From NCBI RefSeq assembly GCF_028283785.1, contig NZ_JAPWKB010000001.1, positions 30,348 through 94,347 of the forward strand: DNA of 64,000 bases. Reading direction: 5' to 3'. This stretch comes from Paraburkholderia sp. GTDB lineage: Bacteria > Pseudomonadota > Gammaproteobacteria > Burkholderiales > Burkholderiaceae. Under the pieces are notes generated by a model that ran no database searches, had not been told where the DNA came from, and saw nothing but the letters and a program-made list of their open reading frames with translations. Shown piece after piece: positions 37,634 to 46,206 of the stretch; positions within the stretch are counted from its first letter, which is position 1; each line of letters starts with the position of its first letter. The position numbers and the translations under genes were made by a program.

Positions 37634-38434
37634 CTAATTTTTCGGAGTGCGCAGCGCGACGAGATTCGTCACACGCCGCGCGCCTGCGGCCTTCAATGCG
37701 AGCGCCAGTGCTTCGAGCGTCGCGCCGGTCGTCATCACGTCATCGACGATGCCGACATGCAAGCCGTGCACCGGCTTGGCGACGACGAACGCCCGGCCGA
37801 CGTTTTGCCGCCGCGCGTCGAGATCGAGCTTCGATTGCGGCGCGGTGTCGATCACGCGACGCAACAGCGTGGCGTCGCCGCGAACCTGCAACGCGGCCGC
37901 GAGCGGTTTCGCGATCTGCCACGCCTGGTTGTAGCCGCGCGCGACGAGCCGTCGCGACGCCAGCGGCACCGGCGCGATCACGTCGAAGGGTTCGAGACGG
38001 CGCGCGGGATCGGCCGCGTCAAGTGCATCGTCGATGCGCTGCGCGAGGCGGCGCGCCAACGCATGCGCCAGCATCAGGCGCGCGCGAAACTTCAGGCCTA
38101 GCGCGAGCGTATCGAGCGGTGCGCGGTAGTCGGCGAGCGCCAGCGTGGCGTCGAACGGCGGCGGCGCGGCGACGCAATCCGCGCAACGGAAACCGTTCGG
38201 CTGACTGTGACGATGCTGCGTCAGCGGCAACGCGCACGTGACGCAGCGCAGACGCGCTTCGTTCCAGTACGTGCTGTCGCAGGCATCGCACACTGTGGAG
38301 TGCGACAGATTGCCGCATAGTGTGCACAGATTCGGCAACATCGGCCGCGCGAACTTTTCCCATGCCGATCCGATCCCGCGACGCAAAGTCGCGCGTTGCG
38401 GATAAAGCCGGCCGGAAAGTGTCGGAAGTCGCAT
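37634..38434 (-). CDS. comF: ComF-family phosphoribosyltransferase-like protein
   Basis: 266 residues. The N-terminal half has zinc-finger cysteines (LCTLCGN, VCDACDSTYW, CVTCALPL, CADC), and the C-terminal half holds the PRPP loop VGIVDDVMTTGATLEAL. ComF (GntX) proteins support DNA uptake in competent bacteria. It is divergent from the BioC-like gene with an 83-base gap. Confidence 0.9.
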   Translation of the reverse strand: MRLPTLSGRLYPQRATLRRGIGSAWEKFARPMLPNLCTLCGNLSHSTVCDACDSTYWNEARLRCVTCALPLTQHRHSQPNGFRCADCVAAPPPFDATLALADYRAPLDTLALGLKFRARLMLAHALARRLAQRIDDALDAADPARRLEPFDVIAPVPLASRRLVARGYNQAWQIAKPLAAALQVRGDATLLRRVIDTAPQSKLDLDARRQNVGRAFVVAKPVHGLHVGIVDDVMTTGATLEALALALKAAGARRVTNLVALRTPKN

Positions 38435-38517
38435 GAAGGGGCCGCCCGCAAGGGCTGCGTCGATGAAGGCCTGGAAGCGAGCGAGTATACTTCGGGCTCT
38501 TCGTCAGCACGACTCCC

Positions 38518-39501
38518 ATGCCCTCCACATCCGCGAAAAGCAGCCGTCCGGCCTATGATTCCCGGCGTCTCCGGCAGATTTTCGATCGTCGCGCATCGAC
38601 TTTCGACGACGTCGCCTTCCTCCCGCGAGAAATCGCCCAACGGATGCGCGAGCGTCTCGACTACATCAAGATCGCTCCGTCCGCCGTGCTCGATGCAGCG
38701 TGCGGCATGGGCGACGACCTGCCCGCGTTGCGCGAGCGTTTCCCCGAAGCGCCGGTCTACGGCACCGACATCTCCCACGCGATGCTCACCCGCGCGCTGC
38801 GCCACGATGCAGGCGACACCAGCTGGCGCCGCTTTCTGCCGGCATCGATCGGCAAGGCGCTCGGCGCGCGAGGTCCGCGTTTTGCTCAGTCCGATTTCGC
38901 GGCATTGCCGTTTGCCGCGGCCGCGTTCGAACTGATCTGGTCGAATCTCGCGCTGCATTGGCATTCGCGACCCGACCAGGTTTTTCCCGAATGGCAGCGC
39001 GTGCTGAAAGTGAATGGACTCCTGATGTTCAGCACGCTCGGTCCGGATTCGCTGAAGGAATTGCGCGGCGCGTATGCGGAAGTCGAGGCGGCGCGAGGCT
39101 TGCCGGGACGCGCGCATGTGATCGATTTCGTCGATATGCACGATCTCGGCGACATGCTGGTCGAGAGTGGCTTCGAGATTCCGGTGATGGACCAGGAAGT
39201 GCTGACGATCACGTACAAGTCGCCGCAGTCGCTGCTTCGCGATGTGCGTCGGTGGGGCGCGTATCCGTTCGAACGCGATCCCGCGCCCACCGAGGGCACC
39301 GGTTCCGGCAGTTCGCGGCGACGCCTGCACGACGCGTTGCTGGCCGCGCTCGAAGCGCGCCGGCGACCCGACGGCACGATCCCGCTCACGTTTGAAGTCA
39401 TCTATGGACACGCCTGGAAAGCCGTGCCGCGGACCACGCCGGAAGGTCACGGAATCGTACGTCTGGAAGACATCGGCAAAGGTTCACCGAAGAATCGGTG
39501 A
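38518..39501 (+). CDS. bioC: BioC-like class I SAM methyltransferase
   Basis: 327 residues. The N-terminal DSRRLRQIFDRRASTFDDVAFLPREIAQRM resembles BioC (malonyl-ACP O-methyltransferase, start of the biotin pimeloyl chain). The SAM loop is VLDAACGMGDDLPAL, followed by AALPFAAAAFELIWSNLALHW and GLLMFSTLGPDSLKELR, a BioC hallmark. The protein is longer than E. coli BioC (about 250). No bioH or other bio gene is adjacent, so the biotin role is based on family alone. Confidence 0.82.
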   Translation: MPSTSAKSSRPAYDSRRLRQIFDRRASTFDDVAFLPREIAQRMRERLDYIKIAPSAVLDAACGMGDDLPALRERFPEAPVYGTDISHAMLTRALRHDAGDTSWRRFLPASIGKALGARGPRFAQSDFAALPFAAAAFELIWSNLALHWHSRPDQVFPEWQRVLKVNGLLMFSTLGPDSLKELRGAYAEVEAARGLPGRAHVIDFVDMHDLGDMLVESGFEIPVMDQEVLTITYKSPQSLLRDVRRWGAYPFERDPAPTEGTGSGSSRRRLHDALLAALEARRRPDGTIPLTFEVIYGHAWKAVPRTTPEGHGIVRLEDIGKGSPKNR

Positions 39502-39618
39502 CCAGGTAAACCCCCGATCTGTTATGTCAGAAATTAGGGAGTGAAAAGCACTGCCAACAGTGCGTCAAAACGGCGCAGAGGCTTGTCGGGCTTGGCTTTT
39601 GGGCCGATTGCCCCTTGC

Positions 39619-39647
39619 TTGTGGATGCCCTTGAACGCGCCTATAAT
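39619..39647 (+). promoter_or_regulatory. Sigma-70-type promoter of the DUF2244-cox operon
   Basis: TTGTGG (39619-39624), 17 bases, TATAAT (39642-39647). The -10 box is perfect. It would start a leader of about 120 bases before the DUF2244 gene in the 271-base gap 39502-39772. Confidence 0.6.
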
Positions 39648-39772
39648 GCGTCAGTTTGTCGCTCGCAGACCCCACTTTTGGAGCGATAAGTCCGAGACGT
39701 CGGGCGGCGGTAAGTCGACGGAAAAAAGCACCAAGTTGAGCACCAGCGCGGAGCATTTCGCGGGAGGCGGCG

Positions 39773-40246
39773 ATGGATGCATCTGATCTGCTAGCTGAAT
39801 CGGAACCGGTCCTGAAAGACTGGACCATGAAGCGCAACTGCTCGGTTTCGCCGCGCCAGTTCGTCGGCTTCTATGTATCGCTCGCGTTGTTCTCGCTGGC
39901 CATTGCGTTCATGCTTGTCCTGGCCGGCGCATGGCTGGTGTTGCCGTTCACAGGTATCGAATTGTTGGCAGTCGGCGCCGCTTTTGCGGTGTACGCGCGC
40001 CATGCCGTCGATTACGAGCGCATCCTGCTGTTTCATAACCGCCTCGTCGTCGAACAGGTCAGCGCGGAACACAAGACCCAGTTTGAATTCAATCCGCGCT
40101 GGGTGCGGGTTGAACCGGGTGCATCGCTGCGCGATCCGGTCAGACTGATCTCGCGCGGCCAGACGGTCACGGTAGGGCAACACCTGGCGCAATATCGGCG
40201 CGCCCAGTTTGCTGGCGAATTACGCATGTGGCTCATGCGGTGCTAG
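39773..40246 (+). CDS. DUF2244 membrane protein
   Basis: 157 residues with two adjacent membrane helices (about 38-58 and 62-78) followed by a soluble domain (HNRLVVEQVSAEHKTQFEFNPRWVRVE). It matches DUF2244, a family regularly found upstream of cytochrome oxidase genes in proteobacteria. GGGAGGCGGCG precedes the ATG. A role in oxidase assembly or membrane integration is plausible but not demonstrated by sequence. Confidence 0.85.
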   Translation: MDASDLLAESEPVLKDWTMKRNCSVSPRQFVGFYVSLALFSLAIAFMLVLAGAWLVLPFTGIELLAVGAAFAVYARHAVDYERILLFHNRLVVEQVSAEHKTQFEFNPRWVRVEPGASLRDPVRLISRGQTVTVGQHLAQYRRAQFAGELRMWLMRC

Positions 40247-40324
40247 ATGCGCCGGATTGCGCATCGACCCGTGGATCGTTCTACCGCGAGCACGGGCAAC
40301 CTTCCAGCGGGGTCGAGGGTTTGA

Positions 40325-41938
40325 ATGGAAAATTTGGGTAAGGAAGCTATGAAAACAATCAAGCGAGCCCTGATGGGTGTGCTGGCGATAAGCGGACTGC
40401 TGTTCGCCGGTGCGGCCCTTGCGGCAGTTGGCGATGTCCCGGGCGGCCCAGCCGTCAACGAGATCAATCTCCAGCCGCCTGCGACGAAAATCGCTGAGGA
40501 GCTCTATAACCTCCACACCTTCATGCTGATCCTCTGCACGGTGATTTTCGTCGGCGTGTTCGGGGTGATGTTCTATTCGATCTTCGCGCACCGCAAATCG
40601 AAAGGCCATAAGGCCGCCCATTTCCACGAAAGCACCACCGTCGAAATCATCTGGACGATCGTGCCGTTCGTGATCGTCGTGCTGATGGCGCTGCCCGCCA
40701 CCAAGACCGTCGTGGCGATGAAAGACACCACCAACGCCGATCTCACCGTCAAGGTGACGGGTTATCAGTGGAAGTGGGGCTATGACTACGTGAAGGGTCC
40801 GGGCGAGGGCATCAGCTTCCTGTCCACGCTGACCACCCCGCGCGCCGAAACCGACGGCCGCCAGGAAATCACCACCACTTATCTGCAGGAAGTCGACAAC
40901 CCGCTCGTGGTGCCCGTCGACAAGAAAATCCGCATCATCACCACCGCCAACGACGTCGTGCACTCGTGGTACGTACCCGCGTTCGGCGTGAAGCAGGACG
41001 CGATTCCGGGCTTCGTGCGCGACACATGGTTCAAGGCGGACAAGGTCGGCACGTTCCGCGGCTTCTGTACGGAACTGTGCGGCAAGGAACACGCGTTCAT
41101 GCCGGTCGTGGTCGAGGTGCTGTCCGCTGACGACTACGCAAAATGGGTCGACGACCAGAAGAAGAAAATGGCCGCCGGCGCCGACGATCCGAACAAGACG
41201 TACACGCAAGCCGAACTGATGGATCGCGGCGGCAAGGTCTACGCGTCGAACTGCGCGGTCTGCCACCAGCCGACCGGCAAGGGCGCGGGCGCATTCCCGG
41301 CACTCGACGGCAGCAAGATCGCGAACGGCCCGATCGCCGATCACGTCAGCATCGTGCTGAAGGGCAAGGGCGCGATGCCGTCGTGGGCACCGACGTTGAA
41401 CGACGTCGAGATCGCTTCGGTGATCACGTTCGAGCGCAACTCGTGGGGCAATCACACCGGCGACCTGCTTCAACCGAAACAGATCGCCGACGCGCGCAAC
41501 GGCAAGATGCCCGAAGGCGGCAACCATCTGGCCGACGCAGGCGCGGCTCCGGCGGCAAGCGGCGCGGAAGCGTCGGCGTCGGGCGCGGCACCGGCTGCGG
41601 CTGCATCGTCGGCGGATAGCGCGAGTCTGCCCGCCAGCATCTATTTCGACACCGGCAAGAGCACGCTGCCTGCCGACGCGAAAGCGGCCGTCGACGCCGC
41701 CGCCGCGTATGCGAAGGCGCATCCGGACGCGAAGTTCGCGCTGTCTGGCTACACCGACGCCACCGGTTCCGCCGACATCAACAGCAAACTCGCCAAAGAC
41801 CGCGCCGTCGCGGTCCGCGACGCGCTGAAAGCGGCTGGCATCGCCGAAGACCGAATCATCATGAAGAAGCCGGAAACCATCACGGGCGGCAGCGACGCGA
41901 AAGAAGCCCGCCGCGTCCAGATCAATCCGGCCGCCTGA
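40325..41938 (+). CDS. coxB: Cytochrome c oxidase subunit II fused to cytochrome c and OmpA-like domains
   Basis: 537 residues. A signal sequence (or start at the ATG 40349) is followed by two TM helices (about 60-85 and 105-125), the CuA domain with ligands in FCTELCGKEHAFMP (C248, C252, H256), and a cytochrome c domain with CAVCH (C310-H314). An Ala/Ser linker (about 400-430) leads to an OmpA-like domain (about 431-537: ASIYFDTGKSTLP, GYTDATGSADINSKLAKDR, ARRVQI). Canonical coxB lacks the last domain, which in other proteins binds peptidoglycan. Confidence 0.95.
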   Translation: MENLGKEAMKTIKRALMGVLAISGLLFAGAALAAVGDVPGGPAVNEINLQPPATKIAEELYNLHTFMLILCTVIFVGVFGVMFYSIFAHRKSKGHKAAHFHESTTVEIIWTIVPFVIVVLMALPATKTVVAMKDTTNADLTVKVTGYQWKWGYDYVKGPGEGISFLSTLTTPRAETDGRQEITTTYLQEVDNPLVVPVDKKIRIITTANDVVHSWYVPAFGVKQDAIPGFVRDTWFKADKVGTFRGFCTELCGKEHAFMPVVVEVLSADDYAKWVDDQKKKMAAGADDPNKTYTQAELMDRGGKVYASNCAVCHQPTGKGAGAFPALDGSKIANGPIADHVSIVLKGKGAMPSWAPTLNDVEIASVITFERNSWGNHTGDLLQPKQIADARNGKMPEGGNHLADAGAAPAASGAEASASGAAPAAAASSADSASLPASIYFDTGKSTLPADAKAAVDAAAAYAKAHPDAKFALSGYTDATGSADINSKLAKDRAVAVRDALKAAGIAEDRIIMKKPETITGGSDAKEARRVQINPAA

Positions 41939-41983
41939 CGTAAGCCCTGGTCAGTACAGCAGTTTTCGCATTAGGAGATAGTC

Positions 41984-43588
41984 ATGTCTAGCATCGGACA
42001 CGATGTAGCAGGGCACGCGCACGACGACCACGCCCATGAGCTGCCGCATGGCTGGCGTCGCTGGCTGTTTGCGACCAATCACAAGGACATCGGTACGTTG
42101 TACCTGCTGTTCTCGTTCGTGATGTTCCTGTCCGGCGGCGTGATGGCGCTGGGCATCCGTGCCGAACTGTTCGAGCCCGGCCTGCAGATCATGCGGCCCG
42201 AGTTCTTCAACCAGTTGACCACGATGCACGGCCTGATCATGGTGTTCGGCGCGATCATGCCGGCCTTCGTCGGTTTCGCGAACTGGATGGTGCCATTGCA
42301 GATCGGCGCGTCGGACATGGCGTTCGCGCGCATGAACAACTTCAGCTTCTGGCTGCTGCCGGCCGCGGCCGTGCTGCTGGTCGGTTCGTTCTTCGCGCCC
42401 GGCGGCGCGACGGCGGCCGGCTGGACGCTGTACGCACCGCTGTCGACGCAGATGGGCCCGGGCATGGACTACGCGATTTTCGCGGTCCACATCATGGGCG
42501 CGTCGTCGATCATGGGCGGCATCAACATCGTCGTGACGATTCTCAACATGCGCGCGCCCGGCATGACGCTGATGAAAATGCCGATGTTCGCGTGGACGTG
42601 GCTGATCACCGCTTACCTGCTGATTGCGGTGATGCCGGTGCTGGCAGGCGCAATCACCATGGTGCTGTTCGATCGCCACTTCGGCACGTCGTTCTTCAAC
42701 GCGGCGGGCGGCGGCGATCCGGTGATGTATCAGCACATCTTCTGGTTCTTCGGTCACCCCGAGGTCTACATCATGATCTTGCCGGCGTTCGGGATCGTGT
42801 CGCAGGTGATCCCGGCGTTCTCGCGCAAGCCGCTGTTCGGCTATAGCTCGATGGTGTACGCGACCGCGTCGATCGCGATCCTGTCGTTCATGGTCTGGGC
42901 GCACCATATGTTCGCCACGGGCATGCCGGTGACGGGCCAGTTGTTCTTCATGTACGCCACGATGCTGATCGCGGTTCCGACGGGCGTGAAGGTGTTCAAC
43001 TGGGTCGCGACGATGTGGCGCGGCGCGCTGAGCTTCGAAACGCCGATGCTGTTCGCGGTGGGCTTCCTGCTGGTGTTCACGTTCGGCGGTCTGTCGGGCC
43101 TGATGCTGGCCATGGCGCCGCTCGACATCCAGTATCACGGCACCTATTTCGTGGTCGCGCACTTCCACTACGTGCTGGTGGCGGGTTCGCTGTTCGCGCT
43201 GTTCTCCGGCTGGTATTACTGGGCGCCCAAATGGACCGGCTGGATGTACAACGAAACGCGCGGTCAGATCCACTTCTGGGCGTCGCTGATCTTCTTCAAC
43301 CTCGCGTTCCTGCCGATGCACTTCGTCGGTCTCGCGGGCATGCCGCGTCGGTACGCCGACTACCCGGCGCAATTCACAGACTGGAATCAGGTCATCACCA
43401 TCGGCGCATTCGGCTTCGGTCTCGCCCAGGTGTACTTCCTGTTCGCGGTCGCGCTGCCGTGCTATCGCGGCGGCGGCGATCTCGAAAAGGCGTCGGACAA
43501 GCCGTGGGACGGCGCAACGGGCCTCGAATGGACCGTGCCGAGCCCGGCACCGTTCCACACGTTCGAGCAACCGCCGACCGTCGAATAA
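41984..43588 (+). CDS. ctaD: Cytochrome c oxidase subunit I (aa3)
   Basis: 534 residues, twelve TM helices. The heme a ligand histidine is in TTMHGLIMVFGAIMP, the Tyr-His cross-link in FWFFGHPEVYIMILPAFG, the CuB histidines in WAHHMFATGMP, and the heme a/a3 histidines in VVAHFHYVLVAGS. The D- and K-channel residues look normal by these motifs. It is the catalytic proton-pumping subunit. AGGAGATAGTC precedes the ATG, 45 bases after coxB. Confidence 0.98.
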   Translation: MSSIGHDVAGHAHDDHAHELPHGWRRWLFATNHKDIGTLYLLFSFVMFLSGGVMALGIRAELFEPGLQIMRPEFFNQLTTMHGLIMVFGAIMPAFVGFANWMVPLQIGASDMAFARMNNFSFWLLPAAAVLLVGSFFAPGGATAAGWTLYAPLSTQMGPGMDYAIFAVHIMGASSIMGGINIVVTILNMRAPGMTLMKMPMFAWTWLITAYLLIAVMPVLAGAITMVLFDRHFGTSFFNAAGGGDPVMYQHIFWFFGHPEVYIMILPAFGIVSQVIPAFSRKPLFGYSSMVYATASIAILSFMVWAHHMFATGMPVTGQLFFMYATMLIAVPTGVKVFNWVATMWRGALSFETPMLFAVGFLLVFTFGGLSGLMLAMAPLDIQYHGTYFVVAHFHYVLVAGSLFALFSGWYYWAPKWTGWMYNETRGQIHFWASLIFFNLAFLPMHFVGLAGMPRRYADYPAQFTDWNQVITIGAFGFGLAQVYFLFAVALPCYRGGGDLEKASDKPWDGATGLEWTVPSPAPFHTFEQPPTVE

Positions 43589-43680
43589 AGTCATGCCGTC
43601 CGGACGGCGCGGGGCAATCGCTCGCGCCGTCCGGAAATCCCGTCGTTGCGCGGGCAACGATTGCATCCACGCCATTCAGC

Positions 43681-43827
43681 ATGACCCGGAATCCACAAAA
43701 AAGACGGTCGCCCGAACAGATTCGTGCGGGCAACAAGCGGTTGGGGCTGATTCTGCTGGGCGTCGCCGCCGTCTTTTTTCTGGGTGCCGTTTTCAGACAG
43801 TTGTGGTTGAGCCGCGACGGCGCGTGA
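43681..43827 (+). CDS. Cytochrome oxidase small assembly protein
   Basis: 48 residues: a basic N-terminal segment (MTRNPQKRRSPEQIRAGNKRLG) and one membrane helix (LILLGVAAVFFLGAVFRQLW). It lies between ctaD and ctaG, where Burkholderiales carry a short single-pass protein annotated as cytochrome oxidase small assembly protein. The open frame extends far upstream, but only this end is protein-like. Its role is inferred from position and conservation. Confidence 0.75.
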   Translation: MTRNPQKRRSPEQIRAGNKRLGLILLGVAAVFFLGAVFRQLWLSRDGA

Positions 43828-43868
43828 CGCGCGCGTTGTCGGTGCTGACCGTACGTTAAGGAAGTTCG

Positions 43869-44444
43869 ATGTCGACGCAACCGCCGGCCGGAGCCGATCG
43901 CGCTTTCAACCGTTCGATGCTGTTCAAGCTGGTCGTGGTCGCGTTGATGATGTTCGGCTTTGGTTTCGCGCTGATCCCGATGTACCGCGCGATCTGCGAA
44001 GTCACCGGCATCAACAACCTCGTGCAACGCGATACGACCGCGCGCGAGGCGAAGAATACGCAGGTCGACATGACGCGCACGGTGTCGATCGAGTTCGACG
44101 CGAATGCGCGCGGACCGCTCGGTTTCAAGCCGGAGCAGCACAGCATGGACGTGCATCCCGGCGAAGTCATGACGGTGATGTACGAGGTCAGCAACGAACA
44201 GCCACGCACGATCCAGGCGCAGGCCATTCCGAGCTACGCGCCGAAGCAGGCCACCGAGTTCTTCAGGAAGATCGAGTGTTTTTGCTTCACGCAGCAGACC
44301 TTGAAGGCGAACGAGACGAAGCGGCTGCCGGTGGTCTTCGTGGTCGATCCCAAGTTGCCGAAAGACGTCAAGACGATCACGCTGTCGTACACGTTCTTCG
44401 AATTGAGTACGCCGGCAACCGCCAGAAGCGGCAGCGCCGGTTGA
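43869..44444 (+). CDS. ctaG: Cytochrome c oxidase assembly protein CtaG/Cox11
   Basis: 191 residues. One N-terminal TM helix (about 18-37) anchors a periplasmic beta-domain with the copper-binding motif IECFCFTQQTLKANE and the conserved LIPMYRAICEVTGIN. Cox11 delivers CuB to subunit I. TAAGGAAGTTCG precedes the ATG. It sits in the oxidase operon between ctaD and ctaE. Confidence 0.96.
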   Translation: MSTQPPAGADRAFNRSMLFKLVVVALMMFGFGFALIPMYRAICEVTGINNLVQRDTTAREAKNTQVDMTRTVSIEFDANARGPLGFKPEQHSMDVHPGEVMTVMYEVSNEQPRTIQAQAIPSYAPKQATEFFRKIECFCFTQQTLKANETKRLPVVFVVDPKLPKDVKTITLSYTFFELSTPATARSGSAG

Positions 44445-44471
44445 TGTGCAGCGTGAGGAGACAACGCACCG

Positions 44472-44684
44472 ATGAGCGATAACGGTAACGGCAGCGCCCG
44501 CAAAGGCAGCTTCGGCCAGTCGATGAAAGCCGTGATGTGGTCGTTTCTGGGCGTGCGCAAGCGTCGCGACCTCGAAGCGGACGCGACATCGCTCAATCCG
44601 CTGCATGTGGTTGCGGCGGCGTTGATCGGCATGGCGATCTTTATCGGCGTGCTGATCCTGGTCGTCCACCTCGTGGTGGGGTGA
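44472..44684 (+). CDS. DUF2970 single-pass membrane protein
   Basis: 70 residues with a C-terminal TM helix (VVAAALIGMAIFIGVLILVVHLVVG) and the family segment SMKAVMWSFLGVRKRRDLEAD. DUF2970 genes lie regularly beside cox genes in beta-proteobacteria; function unknown. The conserved helical WSFLGVRKR segment probably faces the cytoplasm. Confidence 0.85.
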   Translation: MSDNGNGSARKGSFGQSMKAVMWSFLGVRKRRDLEADATSLNPLHVVAAALIGMAIFIGVLILVVHLVVG

Positions 44685-44791
44685 GCGGGCGGTACAGCAG
44701 TCTGACGAGTGTGACGAATCAGAGCAAAAGCGGCGCGGTCGCGAATGCGCCGTCGAAGACACAGCCGGAGCTTCCGGGACAACTGGACTGA
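44681..44791 (+). CDS. Possible 36-codon ORF overlapping the DUF2970 stop
   Basis: A GTG overlaps the upstream TGA (GTGA) and opens 36 residues rich in Ser/Gln (VSGRYSSLTSVTNQSKSG), ending 15 bases before ctaE. The overlap and a GGTGGG site make translation possible. No homology or helix is recognisable. It may only be spacer sequence. Confidence 0.25.
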   Translation: MSGRYSSLTSVTNQSKSGAVANAPSKTQPELPGQLD

Positions 44792-44806
44792 AGTGGAGAT
44801 ACAGGA

Positions 44807-45664
44807 ATGAGCGGTCAAAACGAGAGCCCGTACTACTTCGTACCGCATCCGTCGCGGCATCCGATCAGCGCGGCCATCGGGCTGCTGGTCATGCTGATTT
44901 CGCTGGCGGAGTGGGTCAATGGCCAAAGTTGGGCGCCGATCACCGTGGTGGTCGGCCTGCTCTGGCTGCTCTTCACGCTGTGGCACTGGTTCGGCGACGC
45001 GATCTCCGAGTCGGAGAGCGGCATGTACGGCAAGAACGTCGACGCGTCGTATCGCTGGAGCATGAGCTGGTTCATCTTCTCCGAAGTGATGTTCTTCGGC
45101 GCGTTTTTCGGCGCGCTGTTCTACGCGCGGCAAATCGCGCTGCACGAACTCGGCAGTCTCGATTACAAGCTGATCTGGCCGGATTTCTCGGCTGTGTGGC
45201 CGAACAACGGTCCGGCCGCGCTGGTGTCGCACTTCAAGTCGATGACGCCGTGGCCGGTGCCGACCATCAACACCGCGCTGCTGCTGTCGTCGGGCGCGAC
45301 GTTGACGGTGTCGCACCATGCGCTGCGCGAAGATCATCGCAAGAAGGCGATCATCTGGCTCGCGGCCACGCTCCTGCTCGGCGTGACGTTCCTGTTCTTC
45401 CAGGGCTTCGAATATTTCCACGCGTACAACGAACTGAACCTGACGCTGGCATCCGGCGTGTACGGTTCGACGTTCTTTCTGCTGACGGGCTTCCACGGTT
45501 TTCACGTGTTTCTCGGCGGGACGATGCTGGCGGTCGTGCTGGTCCGGATGATCCGTGGACACTTCACCGCCGACCACCACTTCGCGTTCGAAGGCGCGGC
45601 CTGGTATTGGCACTTTGTCGACGTCGTGTGGCTGGGCTTGTACGTCGTCGTGTACTGGTTGTGA
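44807..45664 (+). CDS. ctaE: Cytochrome c oxidase subunit III
   Basis: 285 residues, seven TM helices. Markers: SPYYFVPHPSRHPISAAIGL, FSEVMFFGAFFGALFYAR, LTGFHGFHVFLGGTML and WYWHFVDVVWLGLYVVVYWL. It completes the structural subunits I-III. A terminator-like hairpin follows, so the SURF1/heme genes further on may be a second transcript. Confidence 0.97.
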   Translation: MSGQNESPYYFVPHPSRHPISAAIGLLVMLISLAEWVNGQSWAPITVVVGLLWLLFTLWHWFGDAISESESGMYGKNVDASYRWSMSWFIFSEVMFFGAFFGALFYARQIALHELGSLDYKLIWPDFSAVWPNNGPAALVSHFKSMTPWPVPTINTALLLSSGATLTVSHHALREDHRKKAIIWLAATLLLGVTFLFFQGFEYFHAYNELNLTLASGVYGSTFFLLTGFHGFHVFLGGTMLAVVLVRMIRGHFTADHHFAFEGAAWYWHFVDVVWLGLYVVVYWL

Positions 45665-45756
45665 TGGCTCGCGTGCGGTGCGCCGCACGAAGCCGCGCTG
45701 TCCGTGATCCGTGTTTGATCGACGTGTAGCAGGAAGCAGAAGCAGAATCGACATAG

Positions 45757-45788
45757 CGCCGCTCTCGACCCGGTCGGGGCGGCGTTTT
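45757..45788 (+). terminator. Terminator after ctaE
   Basis: A long imperfect hairpin (CGCCGC/GCGGCG with an inner CGACC/GGTCG) ends in GTTTTG, about 100 bases past ctaE in the 227-base gap before the convergent small membrane protein. Confidence 0.65.
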
Positions 45789-45891
45789 GTTTGGCGGGTG
45801 CGGCCTGGTGTCGCAATATCGCGCGGTGCCGAACGCCCGCGCAACCGGCGGAGTAGCATCCGCCCAGACGACGCGACCGTCGCGTCGGCGA

Positions 45892-46101
45892 TCAGCGGCC
45901 CAGCGGAATGCCGGTGGACTGAATCCAGCCCATCCAGTGTGCGAACAGGATGAACAGGAACAGCGAGATCGACAGCCCCACGCGAGTTGCCAGCGACCAC
46001 ACCATCCGCTTGGTCCGGCCACGGTCGTGCATCATGAAATACAGCGCCGAGACCATGCTGGCAATGATCAGAACGAAGGCGACTGGAACGAGGATGTGCA
46101 T
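45892..46101 (-). CDS. Twin-transmembrane protein (DUF2909)
   Basis: 69 residues from the ATG at 46101, with two TM helices (MHILVPVAFVLIIASMVSALYF and VGLSISLFLFILFAHWMGWI) joined by a basic loop DRGRTKRMVW. It fits the small DUF2909 twin-helix family usually located between ctaE and SURF1 genes and read on the opposite strand. Function unknown; the conserved location suggests a role with the oxidase. Confidence 0.8.
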   Translation of the reverse strand: MHILVPVAFVLIIASMVSALYFMMHDRGRTKRMVWSLATRVGLSISLFLFILFAHWMGWIQSTGIPLGR

Positions 46102-46206
46102 GGAATCCACTGAAAATCGGGAGCGAGATCGAGCTTTGCGCAATGTGCGTACCATCCCGATTATGGCACCGCGGATTGAGCCGCGTCCCCTGCTGTGGAG
46201 CGCGCA

